64,000 nt of DNA, taken from contig JALVOC010000089.1 of NCBI GenBank assembly GCA_027032075.1, forward strand, positions 310,001-374,000, in the 5' to 3' direction. The stretch is from Chromatiales bacterium (GTDB lineage: Bacteria; Pseudomonadota; Gammaproteobacteria; UBA6429; Thiohalophilaceae). The notes under the pieces are model-generated. The model was not told where the DNA came from. It worked only from the letters and a program-made list of their open reading frames with translations, and ran no database searches. Position numbers and translations under genes: made by a program. This document shows, one piece after another, positions 18,159 through 32,008 of this stretch. Each line of letters opens with the position of its first letter. The first letter of the stretch is position 1.

Positions 18159-19568
18159 TCAATAATTCAATTGCACCCGCAGGCCATAGGCCGTGAGTGC
18201 GGAGGCAAGCTTGTTGCCACCGGGTTGACGAATGTATTGCAGGTTGGGGGAAAGTTCGAACTGACTGTTGAGACGGTAGCGGTAGAAAACTTCGGCCAGC
18301 TGCTCGGCATCACTGGCACGGTAACCGTCGAGGCCAAGAGACTCCCGCTGATAGTCATTGCTGATCTTGAGCCAGCCCAGGGCAACGCCGAGGGCATCGG
18401 CACCCCGGTTCCAGTAACTGCCACCGAATTCCGCGCCCAGCGTCAGCGCCTTGTCGAATTTCACCCTGCCTTTGGTTTGCAGCCCCAGGCGTGCAAACAC
18501 CGTGGTGTAATCACCGAATTTCTGATCGAGGCTCAAGCCCACACCGCTGTGTTTCTTCTCGGAACCATCGAAATCCCTGCCGCGGCCGTTGCGCCAGTAA
18601 TAGATGCGATAATTGGCTTCCAGTCCGCCAAAAAAGCGTTGCCCGGTTTCCGCCTGAAGGATCACAAAGGGATCGGAAAGGGAATCCTCGTAACTTGCAC
18701 CCCTGCCCGCACCGAATATGCCCATGGAAACACCATACGATTGCGGTTTATACCAGTCGTTTTGATAGGCGAGACGCATACCGGGGGTGAAACCGAATTC
18801 GTCCACGCCGATATCGCTGCCCACATCCAGCAGGGGATTGTGGACAAAGGCCTGGTTCATAAACCCGCGGGTTTCGTCATCGGCAATTCTGTTTTGATCG
18901 AAGAAAAGAAAGGGATCCATTTTGCCGAAGTTGAATTCCAGATGCTTGCGTGACAGGTCCGGGTTGCCGCTGAACGGCAGGGGCACATCGAGCTGATACC
19001 ACGCCTGGGCCAGCAACACGGTGCTGTCCGAGGTCTGTGAACCAGGGCGCTGGAAACTGGTGGCGTTCACCGAGGCGAAAGCGCCCGCAGGGTTTTCCAG
19101 TCCCAGTCCCTGCCCCATGCGGAAATGGGTGAAAACAGAGCCGTTGGCATTGCCGATGCTGCCGGCAGGAAGGCTGACCGTAACGTCACCGCGGTAGTTG
19201 AGTTCGGACGATTTTGTGCTGCTGGCGGGTGCCCCTGAGAGCCCCTGCGCCACCATGGTCAGTCCCACGCCTGCCGTAATGCCTTCCAGTCCATCGATGG
19301 TGCGGGCCATGCGTTTATAGCTGTAGACCTGCGATTCAACCGCTTTCAGACGGGCGCTGATCTCAGGTTCATTGGCACTGATATACTGTTCGCCGAGGGA
19401 ACGTTCCAGTTCCGCATTTTCTTTTTCCAGCGCCTGGATGCGCTTTTCCATGGCCTGCAGGCGTTGTTCGGTTTGCCGGTCGGGATTCCCCCAGGCGGTT
19501 TCGATCAGCAGGAAAAAGCCGACCAGGACATACAGCAGCATGGCGAACGGGAGGAAACGGCCGGTCAT
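18159..19568 (-). CDS. Putative outer-membrane porin with N-terminal coiled coil, in the iron operon
   Basis: The 469-residue product starts with a hydrophobic leader ending near ETAWG. A coiled coil follows (RLQAMEKRIQALEKENAEL, then ISARLKAVESQVYSYK), and then a long region of alternating polar and aromatic residues ending in RVQLNY, as outer-membrane barrels do. Segments such as FNFGKMDPFLFFDQN and LGVALGWLKISNDYQRESLG resemble OprB-like and related porins with coiled-coil stalks. ATG 19568 is chosen because GAGG lies upstream; a TTG at 19583 overlapping the previous stop is the alternative. It lies between the P19-like and cupredoxin genes with gaps of 11 and 19 bases, so it belongs to the iron operon. 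A role in passing iron or an iron chelate through the outer membrane is inference. Confidence 0.7.
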   Translation of the reverse strand: MTGRFLPFAMLLYVLVGFFLLIETAWGNPDRQTEQRLQAMEKRIQALEKENAELERSLGEQYISANEPEISARLKAVESQVYSYKRMARTIDGLEGITAGVGLTMVAQGLSGAPASSTKSSELNYRGDVTVSLPAGSIGNANGSVFTHFRMGQGLGLENPAGAFASVNATSFQRPGSQTSDSTVLLAQAWYQLDVPLPFSGNPDLSRKHLEFNFGKMDPFLFFDQNRIADDETRGFMNQAFVHNPLLDVGSDIGVDEFGFTPGMRLAYQNDWYKPQSYGVSMGIFGAGRGASYEDSLSDPFVILQAETGQRFFGGLEANYRIYYWRNGRGRDFDGSEKKHSGVGLSLDQKFGDYTTVFARLGLQTKGRVKFDKALTLGAEFGGSYWNRGADALGVALGWLKISNDYQRESLGLDGYRASDAEQLAEVFYRYRLNSQFELSPNLQYIRQPGGNKLASALTAYGLRVQLNY

Positions 19569-19579
19569 TTTCAGTCGCC

Positions 19580-20140
19580 TCAATATCCGCCACGTTTCCC
19601 GATGCCGGCAAAGATAAACTCGTATTCCACCGTGAAGGGCTTGAACCAGGGCCTCACCCCGGTGAGGCGGTCGGTGTGGCGCCCAAAGTGTTTCGCGGCG
19701 GGATTTTCAGCCGCATTGGGCGGATAAATAGTGTACTTGACGGTGTATTTGCCCGGTCCCATGAGTTTGACGTTATCACCGTAATGGGGGCCGTCGTTGG
19801 CAACCATGGGCATGAAGTCACCCCGGATCGTTTGCGCACTGCCTTTCTTGCTGATTTCATATTTCACATGCAGGTAGGGGATCCAGTCACCCTCGGCAAA
19901 ACCATTGGCGTTGATGTCCAGCGCGCGGATGTCCGCTTCCAGATGCACATCGGCTTTTTCCGAGCGAAGCATCATCCCTTCCGGCTCCATCCGTACCGGT
20001 TGCAGGTAAACGGCGGTGATTTCCATACCAAAACGCTGTTCCGGCACTCCGATGGGATATTCCAGGGACCAGGCACTGGGGCTGAGAAACAGTGAAACAA
20101 ACAGAACGGCTGTACTTGATACAATTAATCGCAGTTTCAT
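19580..20140 (-). CDS. ftrA: P19/Tp34-family periplasmic iron-binding protein (FtrA-like)
   Basis: These periplasmic dimers bind iron together with copper and deliver it to the FTR1 permease. The start, MKLRLIVSSTAVLFVSLF to AWS, is a signal peptide. The mature part has the family core: LEYPIGVPEQRFGMEITAVYL, a methionine-rich VRMEPEGMMLR, VHLEADIRAL, YLHVKYEI, FMPMVANDGPHYGDN with the metal-binding histidine, and KHFGRHTDR. At 186 residues the length is normal. ATG 20140 is chosen because the signal peptide begins there, although the frame is open much further upstream on the opposite strand of accA. It is the first gene of the five-gene iron operon. A Fur box begins 20 bases upstream of the start codon. 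Confidence 0.93.
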   Translation of the reverse strand: MKLRLIVSSTAVLFVSLFLSPSAWSLEYPIGVPEQRFGMEITAVYLQPVRMEPEGMMLRSEKADVHLEADIRALDINANGFAEGDWIPYLHVKYEISKKGSAQTIRGDFMPMVANDGPHYGDNVKLMGPGKYTVKYTIYPPNAAENPAAKHFGRHTDRLTGVRPWFKPFTVEYEFIFAGIGKRGGY

Positions 20141-20160
20141 ATAAAACCTATAAACAGAGT

Positions 20161-20179
20161 CTAAATGCAAATCATTCTC
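20161..20179. promoter_or_regulatory. Fur box controlling the iron uptake operon
   Basis: CTAAATGCAAATCATTCTC matches 13 of 19 positions of the Fur consensus; the core AAATCATT is exact in the right half. It lies 21-39 bases upstream of the ftrA start codon. It overlaps where that promoter should be, so repression by Fur-iron is expected. Confidence 0.7.
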
Positions 20180-20322
20180 AATACGAAATTTAGCAATGAC
20201 TGATATTGCGGTCAAGCGTTTTTTTCTGGCGGGACAGACATTTTGCAGCGGTGACGCACCCGAGCGGTTCATGGTTCGATGGCGGGGGTGAATTGGGGTA
20301 AAATACGTGTTACGCTCAACCT

Positions 20323-20352
20323 TTGCACAAGTTAAAGTTGTTTCAATACAAT
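20323..20352 (+). promoter_or_regulatory. Probable sigma-70 promoter of accA
   Basis: TTGCAC and TACAAT are separated by 18 bases and end 73 bases before the accA start. Both hexamers are close to consensus. The resulting leader would contain the palindrome at 20388-20403. Confidence 0.45.
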
Positions 20353-20387
20353 AACTGTTAACTTTTTGATATAAAAATGATTTTAAA

Positions 20388-20403
20388 CCCAGTCGCGACT
20401 GGG
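20388..20403. promoter_or_regulatory. Perfect 16-base palindrome in the accA leader
   Basis: CCCAGTCGCGACTGGG is a perfect inverted repeat without spacer, ending 22 bases before the accA ATG. It could be an operator or, without a loop, only a weak RNA hairpin. I do not know a regulator with this site. Confidence 0.4.
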
Positions 20404-20425
20404 AACGGACTTTCGAACACGCCTT

Positions 20426-21382
20426 ATGAACCTGAACTTTCTCGATTTCGAACAGCCTATCGCGGAATTGGAAGCCAAGATCGAAGAGCTTCGCTATGTC
20501 GGATCCGACAACGAGATCAATATCAGCGAAGAGATCAACCGCTTGCAAAGCAAGAGCCGGGAACTGACCGAATCCATTTTTTCCAGTCTCAAGTCGGCCC
20601 AGGTGGCACAACTGGCGCGCCATCCGCAGCGGCCCTACTTTCTCGATTACGTCGAGCGTGTTTTCACCGATTTCGAAGAGCTGCACGGCGATCGCGCCTT
20701 TGCCGATGATCTGGCCATCGTCGGTGGTATGGCCAGGCTGGAAGGCCGTCCGGTGATGATCATCGGCCAGCAGAAAGGGCGGGATACGAAGGAAAAAGTG
20801 CGGCGTAATTTCGGCATGCCCCGTCCCGAGGGGTATCGCAAGGCCAAGCGCCTGATGGAGATGGCGGAACGCTTCAAACTGCCGGTGCTGACCTTCATCG
20901 ACACGCCGGGTGCCTACCCGGGGGTTGGCGCCGAGGAGCGGGGCCAGAGTGAGGCCATTGCCCGTAACCTGTTTGTGATGTCCGAATTGAAAACACCGAT
21001 CATCAGCACTGTCATCGGTGAAGGGGGATCGGGGGGTGCGCTGGCCATCGGCGTCTGTGACCGGCTGATGATGCTGCAATACAGCACCTATTCCGTCATT
21101 TCACCCGAAGGCTGCGCCTCGATTCTGTGGAAGAGTGCCGAAAAAGCCGCCGAAGCCGCCGAAGCCATGGGACTGACCGCCCAGCGCCTGCATGAGCTCG
21201 GCCTGGTTGATCACATCATCAATGAGCCCTTGGGTGGCGCCCATCGTGACATGGACACGATGGCCGAGCATCTGAAAAACGCCTTGCTCGACAGCCTGGA
21301 CCGGCTGGATGCGATTCCGCTCGACAAGCTGCTGGATCAGCGTTATCAGCGTTTGATGCAATATGGTAATTTCACCGAATGA
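20426..21382 (+). CDS. accA: Acetyl-CoA carboxylase carboxyltransferase subunit alpha
   Basis: AccA pairs with AccD to transfer carboxyl from carboxybiotin to acetyl-CoA, the first step of fatty acid synthesis in the cytoplasm. The N-terminal helix [22 protein letters not shown] and the carboxyltransferase core ([57 protein letters not shown] and [12 protein letters not shown]) are all present. Length 318 equals that of E. coli AccA within one residue. The start is the ATG just before this conserved helix. Its own promoter probably lies at 20323-20352. In E. coli the gene follows dnaE directly; here it is separated by the divergent iron operon. Confidence 0.97.
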   Translation: MNLNFLDFEQPIAELEAKIEELRYVGSDNEINISEEINRLQSKSRELTESIFSSLKSAQVAQLARHPQRPYFLDYVERVFTDFEELHGDRAFADDLAIVGGMARLEGRPVMIIGQQKGRDTKEKVRRNFGMPRPEGYRKAKRLMEMAERFKLPVLTFIDTPGAYPGVGAEERGQSEAIARNLFVMSELKTPIISTVIGEGGSGGALAIGVCDRLMMLQYSTYSVISPEGCASILWKSAEKAAEAAEAMGLTAQRLHELGLVDHIINEPLGGAHRDMDTMAEHLKNALLDSLDRLDAIPLDKLLDQRYQRLMQYGNFTE

Positions 21383-21466
21383 CCAGCCTTGCTGGTGGCA
21401 TGAGAGGCAAAGCCGGTTTTTCGATCGGTTGATTCATACTGACAGGAAAGCTGCCGCTCAATACGT

Positions 21467-21490
21467 GTTCCGAATACCAGTACATTTGGG
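21467..21490 (+). repeat. 24-base sequence matching the end of the inverted-repeat element at 30280-30480
   Basis: These 24 bases between accA and tilS match 30288-30311 at 21 positions. The inner part of that element (long stem) is not found here, so this is a solo end or a remnant. Confidence 0.5.
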
Positions 21491-21666
21491 GTGAAGTTCG
21501 TGCTCTCGTGTGAGGGATGAACAACACGGCAGTGACGATCGTTCACCATCGCGGAAACCAAGCGTTCCTTGTTTCCACCCCGGTGCTCCGGGACATCGAT
21601 GCTTTTGCACGTATGCACGTAAGTTTGGTCAACCAACCCCGATGAACACACCATAAATTATCCCCT

Positions 21667-25596
<3,930 letters not shown>

Positions 25597-25706
25597 GGCA
25601 GGTGACAGCCATGCCGCTGGCCGCTTGTTGTGCTGCCGGCACAGCCGGCCACTTTCAGGCTGATCTGCAAACATTGAAAATTGAAAACTCGGAGTGAAAA
25701 GAATAA

Positions 25707-27007
<1,301 letters not shown>

Positions 27008-27008
<1 letters not shown>

Positions 27009-27307
27009 TGCGTATCCTGGTCGTCTTTCTGCTCATCCTTCTGATTATTCTGCAATACGATTTGTGGGTAGGGGAGGGCAGCCTGGCGACCGTCTGGCAT
27101 TTGCAAAAAGCGGTGAATGCACAAAAAGAAGAAAATGAACGGTTACAGGAACGCAATGCGGCCCTGGAAGGAGAAGTAAAGGATCTCAAATCCGGCCTGG
27201 AAGCGATCGAAGAAAGAGCAAGGAGTGAGCTGGGAATGATCAAGAAGGACGAGACTTATATTCAGGTGATCGAAGAGGGTGAGGAAAAGAGAAAAGATAA
27301 AAGATAA
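27008..27307 (+). CDS. ftsB: Cell division protein FtsB
   Basis: FtsB is a small bitopic membrane protein that joins FtsL and FtsQ in the divisome. Residues 1-18 (RILVVFLLILLIILQYDLW) are the single membrane segment, followed by a coiled coil (LQKAVNAQKEENERLQERN, LEGEVKDLKSG). The family signature GLEAIEERARSELGMIKKDE is present, as is the end VIEEGE. Length 99 is near the E. coli 103. It overlaps the eno stop by one base and precedes ispD by 65 bases, the usual gammaproteobacterial order. Confidence 0.95.
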
Positions 27308-27326
27308 AAGGGGCTCTTTTCTCTTT
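27286..27326 (+). other. AT-rich hairpin at the end of ftsB
   Basis: AAAGAGAAAAG (27286-27296) and CTTTTCTCTTT (27316-27326) are perfect inverted copies around 19 bases that contain the ftsB stop. It is followed by ATTAA rather than a T run, so it may be a weak terminator or only an mRNA structure before ispD. Confidence 0.35.
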
Positions 27327-27372
27327 ATTAATCTGTGTAAGTAAATCAGCCGTTAACGTTGTTTGACCATTT

Positions 27373-28101
27373 ATGCCATCATCCAGCAACACACGTTCTT
27401 CCACACCAGACTACTGGGCGGTTGTGCCGGCGGCGGGCATTGGCAAGCGCATGCAGGCCGATCGGCCGAAACAATATCTTGAGATCGAAGGACACACCGT
27501 GCTTGAACATACCTTGCGCCGCCTCGATGCGGTGGCGGAACTGGCCGGTATCGTGGTGGCGCTGTCCAAGGAGGACGAATACTGGCCCACGCTGGATTTA
27601 CAACTGCAAAAACCCCTGTGGATCGCGGAAGGGGGGGTTGAACGCTGCCATTCCGTTGCCAATGCACTGCAGCTGTTGGGCCAGGAAGCGGATGACAATG
27701 ATTGGGTACTGGTGCACGATGCGGCAAGGCCCTGTGTCAGGGTGGAGGATATTCAGCGCCTGATGAGACAGTTGCAGGACGATCCTGTGGGAGGACTGTT
27801 GGCGATGCCGGTACGCGACACCATGAAACGGGCCGAAGCCAATCAGCGGGTGGTCAGTACCGAAGAGCGTGCAGGGTTGTGGCATGCCCTGACACCGCAA
27901 CTGTTTCGTCTGGGCATGTTACGGCATGCACTGGAACAGGCGATCGAGGACGAGATGCTGGTAACCGATGAAGCCTCTGCCATGGAACTGGCCGATTATC
28001 AGCCGTTGCTGGTGGCAGGCCATGCGGACAATATCAAGATCACCTGCGCGGAGGATTTGGTCCTGGCGGAATTTTATCTGCGGCAACAGGAAGCGGTTTA
28101 A
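27373..28101 (+). CDS. ispD: 2-C-methyl-D-erythritol 4-phosphate cytidylyltransferase
   Basis: IspD performs the third step of the non-mevalonate isoprenoid route, adding CMP to methylerythritol phosphate. The nucleotide-binding loop [18 protein letters not shown] lies at the N-terminus. [12 protein letters not shown] (metal site) and DTMKRA follow, then the C-terminal ITDE-like [10 protein letters not shown] and [13 protein letters not shown]. Length 242 is normal (E. coli 236). The start codon lies after the short hairpin region following ftsB. The stop overlaps the start of ispF by one base, the common ispDF arrangement. Confidence 0.96.
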   Translation: MPSSSNTRSSTPDYWAVVPAAGIGKRMQADRPKQYLEIEGHTVLEHTLRRLDAVAELAGIVVALSKEDEYWPTLDLQLQKPLWIAEGGVERCHSVANALQLLGQEADDNDWVLVHDAARPCVRVEDIQRLMRQLQDDPVGGLLAMPVRDTMKRAEANQRVVSTEERAGLWHALTPQLFRLGMLRHALEQAIEDEMLVTDEASAMELADYQPLLVAGHADNIKITCAEDLVLAEFYLRQQEAV

Positions 28102-28574
28102 TGCGTATCGGTCAAGGATTTGATGCCCATCGTTTTAGTGAGTCCGGCCGCCTTATCCTCGGTGGCGTCGAGATCCCGTATGAAAAAGGCATGCAGGCAC
28201 ACTCTGACGGGGATGTGGTGATCCATGCGCTGTGTGATGCCATTCTCGGCGCACTTGCCCTGGGGGATATCGGTCAACACTTTCCCGACAGCGACAAGGA
28301 ATATGAGGGGATCGACAGCCGCATCCTGTTGCGTCACGTGGTGAAACTGATGCAGCAGCAAAAACACCGCTTGCTCAACACGGATATCACCATCATTGCA
28401 CAGGCACCGAAACTGGCGAAGCATATTGCAGCGATGCGCAACATTCTCGCAGCCGATCTGGAAACCGCTGCAGAAAATGTCAGCCTGAAAGCCACCACCA
28501 CTGAACACATGGGATTTACCGGACGTGGCGAAGGCATTGCAGCCATGGCGGTAGTGTTACTGGCGCCACACTGA
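28101..28574 (+). CDS. ispF: 2-C-methyl-D-erythritol 2,4-cyclodiphosphate synthase
   Basis: IspF cyclises the product of IspE in isoprenoid synthesis, acting as a trimer with zinc. Metal ligands are in GQGFDAHRF (Asp and His) and the family signature [24 protein letters not shown] is intact. Further blocks are HFPDSD and [16 protein letters not shown]. Length 157 is standard. The start lies on the last base of ispD, so the two are coupled. Ninety bases separate it from truD. Confidence 0.97.
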   Translation: MRIGQGFDAHRFSESGRLILGGVEIPYEKGMQAHSDGDVVIHALCDAILGALALGDIGQHFPDSDKEYEGIDSRILLRHVVKLMQQQKHRLLNTDITIIAQAPKLAKHIAAMRNILAADLETAAENVSLKATTTEHMGFTGRGEGIAAMAVVLLAPH

Positions 28575-28666
28575 CATTCCCCCACACTCGACCCGCCTGG
28601 TTTGCCGGGAGTACCGCCTTGCGCGGCAAGACGGCATGATCACCACCTCTCTGGTAACATAGCGGC

Positions 28667-29704
28667 ATGTCCCGACTTCATCATCACCTTGCTTTCGCCT
28701 ATGAAGAACCGCGCTGTCACGGCGTGCTGCGTGCCGCCCTCGAGGATTTTCAGGTGGAGGAAGTGTTGGGATTTGAACCGGATGGAGAAGGTGAGCATGT
28801 TTTTCTCTATGTGGAAAAACGTAACACCAATACCCAGTGGCTGGCGGAGCAACTGGCCCGTTATGCCAATATTCCAAAACGGGACGTCGGTTACGCCGGT
28901 CTGAAGGATAAAAACGCGGTTAGCCGCCAGTGGTTCAGTCTCGGCATGGCAGGGAAAGCGGAGCCTGACTGGTCGAAGCCAGGGATCGAAGGCGTGAGTG
29001 TTTTGCGTCATCTGCGCCATCGGCGCAAGTTACGCCGCGGCACCTTGCAGGGTAACCGCTTTGTGCTGCTGCTCCGGGATCTTGCAGGTGACATGGATGA
29101 TCTGGAAAGGCGGTTGCAGCGGATTGCCCGGCGCGGGGTGCCCAATTATTTTGGCGAACAGCGTTTCGGCCACAATGATGCCAATATTGAACAAGCCGTG
29201 GCAATGTTCAAAGGCAGGCCGATCCGGAACCGCAACAAGCGCAGTCTCTACCTTTCAGCCGCACGCGCATTCCTGTTCAACGAGCTGCTCTCGGAACGGG
29301 TACGCAGTGATGAATGGGATCGGGCCATCGACGGAGACGTAATGTTACTGGCCGGTACCAACAGTTATTTCGTCATAGAGAAGGTGACCGACGAGATCCA
29401 TCAGCGTGTCCGCGACTTCGATATTCATCCCAGTGGTTGCCTTTGGGGACGGGGCGTGCCTGCCGCACAATGGGATGCCGGCCGGATGGAGTTGGCGCTG
29501 CCCCAGCTTCATCCCGTATTGTGCCGCGGGCTGGAAAAAGCCGGCGTGGAGCAGTCCCGCCGTGCCTTTCGCCTGCCGGTGAAGGAACTGCAATGGCGGT
29601 TGGAGAGGAAAAGCGGGGTGCTTGAACTGCGTTTTTTCCTGCCGGCGGGTGCCTACGCCACCTCGGTTGTGAGGGAAATCTGCAACTGCGCTACCCGCGT
29701 TTGA
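28667..29704 (+). CDS. truD: tRNA pseudouridine(13) synthase
   Basis: TruD converts uridine 13 of tRNA-Glu to pseudouridine. The conserved catalytic block is YAGLKDKNAVSRQWFS, with the active-site aspartate. Other family segments are DFQVEEVLGFEPDGEGEH, GTLQGNRFVLLLR, GVPNYFGEQRFG and RAFLFNELLSERV. Length 345 is normal (E. coli 349). The C-terminus, around EICNCATRV, overlaps the convergent Smr gene by 14 bases. The order ispD-ispF-truD-surE-pcm is conserved in gammaproteobacteria, here with smr on the opposite strand in between. Confidence 0.95.
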   Translation: MSRLHHHLAFAYEEPRCHGVLRAALEDFQVEEVLGFEPDGEGEHVFLYVEKRNTNTQWLAEQLARYANIPKRDVGYAGLKDKNAVSRQWFSLGMAGKAEPDWSKPGIEGVSVLRHLRHRRKLRRGTLQGNRFVLLLRDLAGDMDDLERRLQRIARRGVPNYFGEQRFGHNDANIEQAVAMFKGRPIRNRNKRSLYLSAARAFLFNELLSERVRSDEWDRAIDGDVMLLAGTNSYFVIEKVTDEIHQRVRDFDIHPSGCLWGRGVPAAQWDAGRMELALPQLHPVLCRGLEKAGVEQSRRAFRLPVKELQWRLERKSGVLELRFFLPAGAYATSVVREICNCATRV

Positions 29705-30233
29705 GCAGAACATAAATTGCGCCGGTGCCGCCGTCCACCGGACGGGCGGAGCAGAAGGCAAGCACATCATCACACTGGCGTAGCCAGTGATTCACGTACT
29801 GTTTCAGCACGGGGCGTTTTTGCACGGAACCGTGTCCCTTTCCGTGGATGATGCGCACACAGCGAACGGTGTGGTTGCGGCTCCAGTTGAGGAATTCGAC
29901 AATGGAGCGGCGCGCTTCGACTTTGGTCAAACCATGCAGGTCCAGTTCTGCACCAATGCTGTATTCACCCCGCCGCAGGCGTCGCAGGGTCTTGTGCTGT
30001 AATCCGATGCGGCTGAACAGCAACTCCTCCCCGGTTTCCAGCTCCTGCAGATCGGCCGGCTCGGACAGCATGTCCAGCATCACCTGCTGTTCATCCTGTT
30101 CCCGCTGCCGTGGGCGGGGAGAGGGGCGTTTTTTCTCCGGCCCGACGCGGGGTTCGGTTTTCAGCCGCTGGGTCCCGCTGACCGCCTGGCGGAACAGTTG
30201 CCGATCTTCGTCTGTAATTTTTTTTCCCGCCAT
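29691..30233 (-). CDS. Smr-domain protein (putative DNA/RNA endonuclease)
   Basis: The C-terminal Smr domain (about residues 95-180) has the signature ELDLHGLTKVEARRSIVEFL with the catalytic DLHG, then RCVRIIHGKGHGS and VLAFCSARPVDGGTGAIYVLL. The N-terminal half is charged and rich in proline and arginine (EKKRPSPRPRQREQ), as in E. coli YdaL/SmrA and SmrB. Such proteins nick nucleic acids; SmrB cleaves mRNA on collided ribosomes. ATG 30233 (MAGKKITDEDRQLFRQAV) is preferred over the longer frame to 30275, giving 180 residues. It converges on truD with a 14-base overlap. Its promoter region carries the inverted-repeat element. Which Smr subfamily it is cannot be said. Confidence 0.88.
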   Translation of the reverse strand: MAGKKITDEDRQLFRQAVSGTQRLKTEPRVGPEKKRPSPRPRQREQDEQQVMLDMLSEPADLQELETGEELLFSRIGLQHKTLRRLRRGEYSIGAELDLHGLTKVEARRSIVEFLNWSRNHTVRCVRIIHGKGHGSVQKRPVLKQYVNHWLRQCDDVLAFCSARPVDGGTGAIYVLLKRG

Positions 30234-30279
30234 TGTCTGAACCAGTTTTGAATCAATAACCCCATGTTGCAGCATCGCT

Positions 30280-30480
30280 AAATAGGCGTTCCAACTACCA
30301 GTACACTTGGGAAACGGAGCATCAGGACCAGAGGTCTTTTACATGACCGTCAGCCGCAGGGAGGCGGCTGTCGAGCTTACAGGGAGGTATTTACAGCGTG
30401 TCATGTAAAAGACCTCTGGTCCTGATGCGATACTTGAATCTGGCAATAATACTATGATCTGGTATTCGGAACGCATATTT
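30280..30480. repeat. Inverted-repeat element with 22-base ends and a perfect 29-base inner stem (MITE-like)
   Basis: Outer arms 30280-30301 and 30459-30480 are inverted copies with 19 of 22 matching. Inside, 30319-30347 and 30400-30428 are a perfect 29-base inverted repeat. In its 52-base centre, CAGCCGC (30351-30357) and GCGGCTG (30364-30370) form another hairpin. No open reading frame is present. It lies between the divergent starts of smr and surE. A related end occurs at 21467-21490. This fits a small non-autonomous mobile element, but no target-site duplication was found. Confidence 0.65.
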
Positions 30481-30602
30481 TAGGCTGGAGTAAAGAAACC
30501 CGCAGGCAAATCAGTGGTGTGAGAACAGTTGGATTTCGTATATATTACCCTGGAACCTGTCAGCAAAATGTATGGGATGACGGGGAAAGAATAAAGTTCA
30601 GT

Positions 30603-31352
30603 ATGCGAATTCTTCTCAGTAATGATGACGGTTATGAAGCCCCCGGGATAAAAGCGCTGGCGGATGGCCTGTCTTCTCTTGCGGAAATACACATCGTAGC
30701 CCCCGATCGGGATCGCAGCGGGGCTAGCAATTCCCTTACCCTGGATTCCCCCATCCGCGCACGTGAAATCGCCGATCGCGTTATCCGCGTGGATGGCACG
30801 CCCACCGATTGTGTGCATCTCGCCATTACCGGCCTGTTGAAACAGGAACCGGATATGGTGATCTCGGGGATCAATGCCGGTGCCAATATGGGGGATGATG
30901 TGCTCTATTCCGGTACGGTCGCCGCGGCGATGGAGGGGCGCTTTCTCGGCCTGCCGGCGATTGCCGTGTCTCTGGTTGGCCATGAAGGGAGGCACTATGC
31001 CTCAGCGGTCGAGATTGCCGTTCGTCTGGTCAAGCAGTTGCAGCGTCACCCTTTGCCGCAGGATACCATTCTCAATGTCAACGTCCCGGATCTGCCGTTT
31101 GAAGAAATTGCCGGTATTCAGGCGACGCGCCTGGGACACCGGCACAAGGCCGAGCCGGTCATTCGGGAACAGGATCCCCGCGGGCGGGATATCTACTGGG
31201 TGGGGCCCGCCGGTGCAGAGCAGGACGCCGGTGCGGGAACCGATTTCCATGCGCTGCGACACGGTTGTGTCTCCATCACACCCTTGCAGGTGGATTTGAC
31301 CCGGCATGAGAGCGTCGCGCCACTGGGGCAATGGCTGGAGGACCTGGTGTGA
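30603..31352 (+). CDS. surE: 5'/3'-nucleotidase SurE
   Basis: SurE removes phosphate from nucleoside monophosphates and short polyphosphates and is linked to stationary-phase survival. The metal site is in the N-terminal [67 protein letters not shown] and TDFHAL-like sequences complete the family pattern. ATG 30603 gives 249 residues (E. coli 253); the frame is open upstream but the conserved start is here. Its last four bases overlap the GTG of pcm. The order surE-pcm-yqaA-nlpD-rpoS is one of the most stable in gammaproteobacteria. The inverted-repeat element lies 123 bases upstream and may have replaced or altered its promoter. Confidence 0.96.
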   Translation: MRILLSNDDGYEAPGIKALADGLSSLAEIHIVAPDRDRSGASNSLTLDSPIRAREIADRVIRVDGTPTDCVHLAITGLLKQEPDMVISGINAGANMGDDVLYSGTVAAAMEGRFLGLPAIAVSLVGHEGRHYASAVEIAVRLVKQLQRHPLPQDTILNVNVPDLPFEEIAGIQATRLGHRHKAEPVIREQDPRGRDIYWVGPAGAEQDAGAGTDFHALRHGCVSITPLQVDLTRHESVAPLGQWLEDLV

Positions 31353-32008
31353 GCGCGGATCTGCGCGGTATCGGCATGACCTCGCAACGCACGCGCGATC
31401 GTCTGATACAGCGCCTGAGGGATGCAGGGATAGCGAATAACCACGTGCTCGATGTCATGCGGGAGATCCCCCGGCACATTTTTGTCGACGAGGCATTGGC
31501 CTCGCGTGCCTATGAAGATACCGCCTTGCCGATCGGTTTCGGGCAGACCATATCCCAGCCCTATATCGTTGCCCGCATGACGGCGGCATTGCTGGACGGC
31601 AAATCACCCGTACGGGTGCTGGAAGTGGGTACCGGTTCCGGTTACCAGACGGCTGTGCTTGCCCGCCTGGTCGATGAACTGTATACCGTCGAACGGATTG
31701 CCGGATTGCAGGAGCTGGCGCGGCAACGACTGAAACGGCTCAATTTTCGCAATATCCGCTACAAACACAGCGATGGCAGCTGGGGATGGGATATCTTCGC
31801 GCCGTTCGATGGCATTATTGTCACGGCGGCACCCGAGGAGGTGCCAGAGGAACTTTTTTCCCAGCTGGCCGATGGCGGACGCATGGTGATCCCTGCCGGC
31901 CGGAGTGGCCACCAGCAACTGCTGGTTTTCGAACGCCAGGGAACGCAGATACAGCAAGATGTTCTGGACCGGGTCAGTTTTGTCCCGCTGGTGAAAGGAG
32001 AAGTGTAG
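31349..32008 (+). CDS. pcm: Protein-L-isoaspartate O-methyltransferase
   Basis: Pcm methylates isoaspartyl residues of aged proteins with S-adenosylmethionine so that they can be repaired. The signature [19 protein letters not shown] and the AdoMet loop [18 protein letters not shown] are intact, followed by [13 protein letters not shown] and the end [12 protein letters not shown] 31349 overlaps the surE stop (GTGA) and gives 219 residues. ATG 31376 would give 210, nearer the E. coli 208, so the exact start is open. The gene is in the surE-rpoS operon. Confidence 0.94.
   Translation: MSADLRGIGMTSQRTRDRLIQRLRDAGIANNHVLDVMREIPRHIFVDEALASRAYEDTALPIGFGQTISQPYIVARMTAALLDGKSPVRVLEVGTGSGYQTAVLARLVDELYTVERIAGLQELARQRLKRLNFRNIRYKHSDGSWGWDIFAPFDGIIVTAAPEEVPEELFSQLADGGRMVIPAGRSGHQQLLVFERQGTQIQQDVLDRVSFVPLVKGEV

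Noticed and set aside
19580-21079. A 499-codon minus-strand frame covering the P19-like gene and the antisense of accA
   Set aside because: Only the last 186 codons match a family and begin with a signal peptide at 20140. The rest is the reverse strand of accA and its leader.
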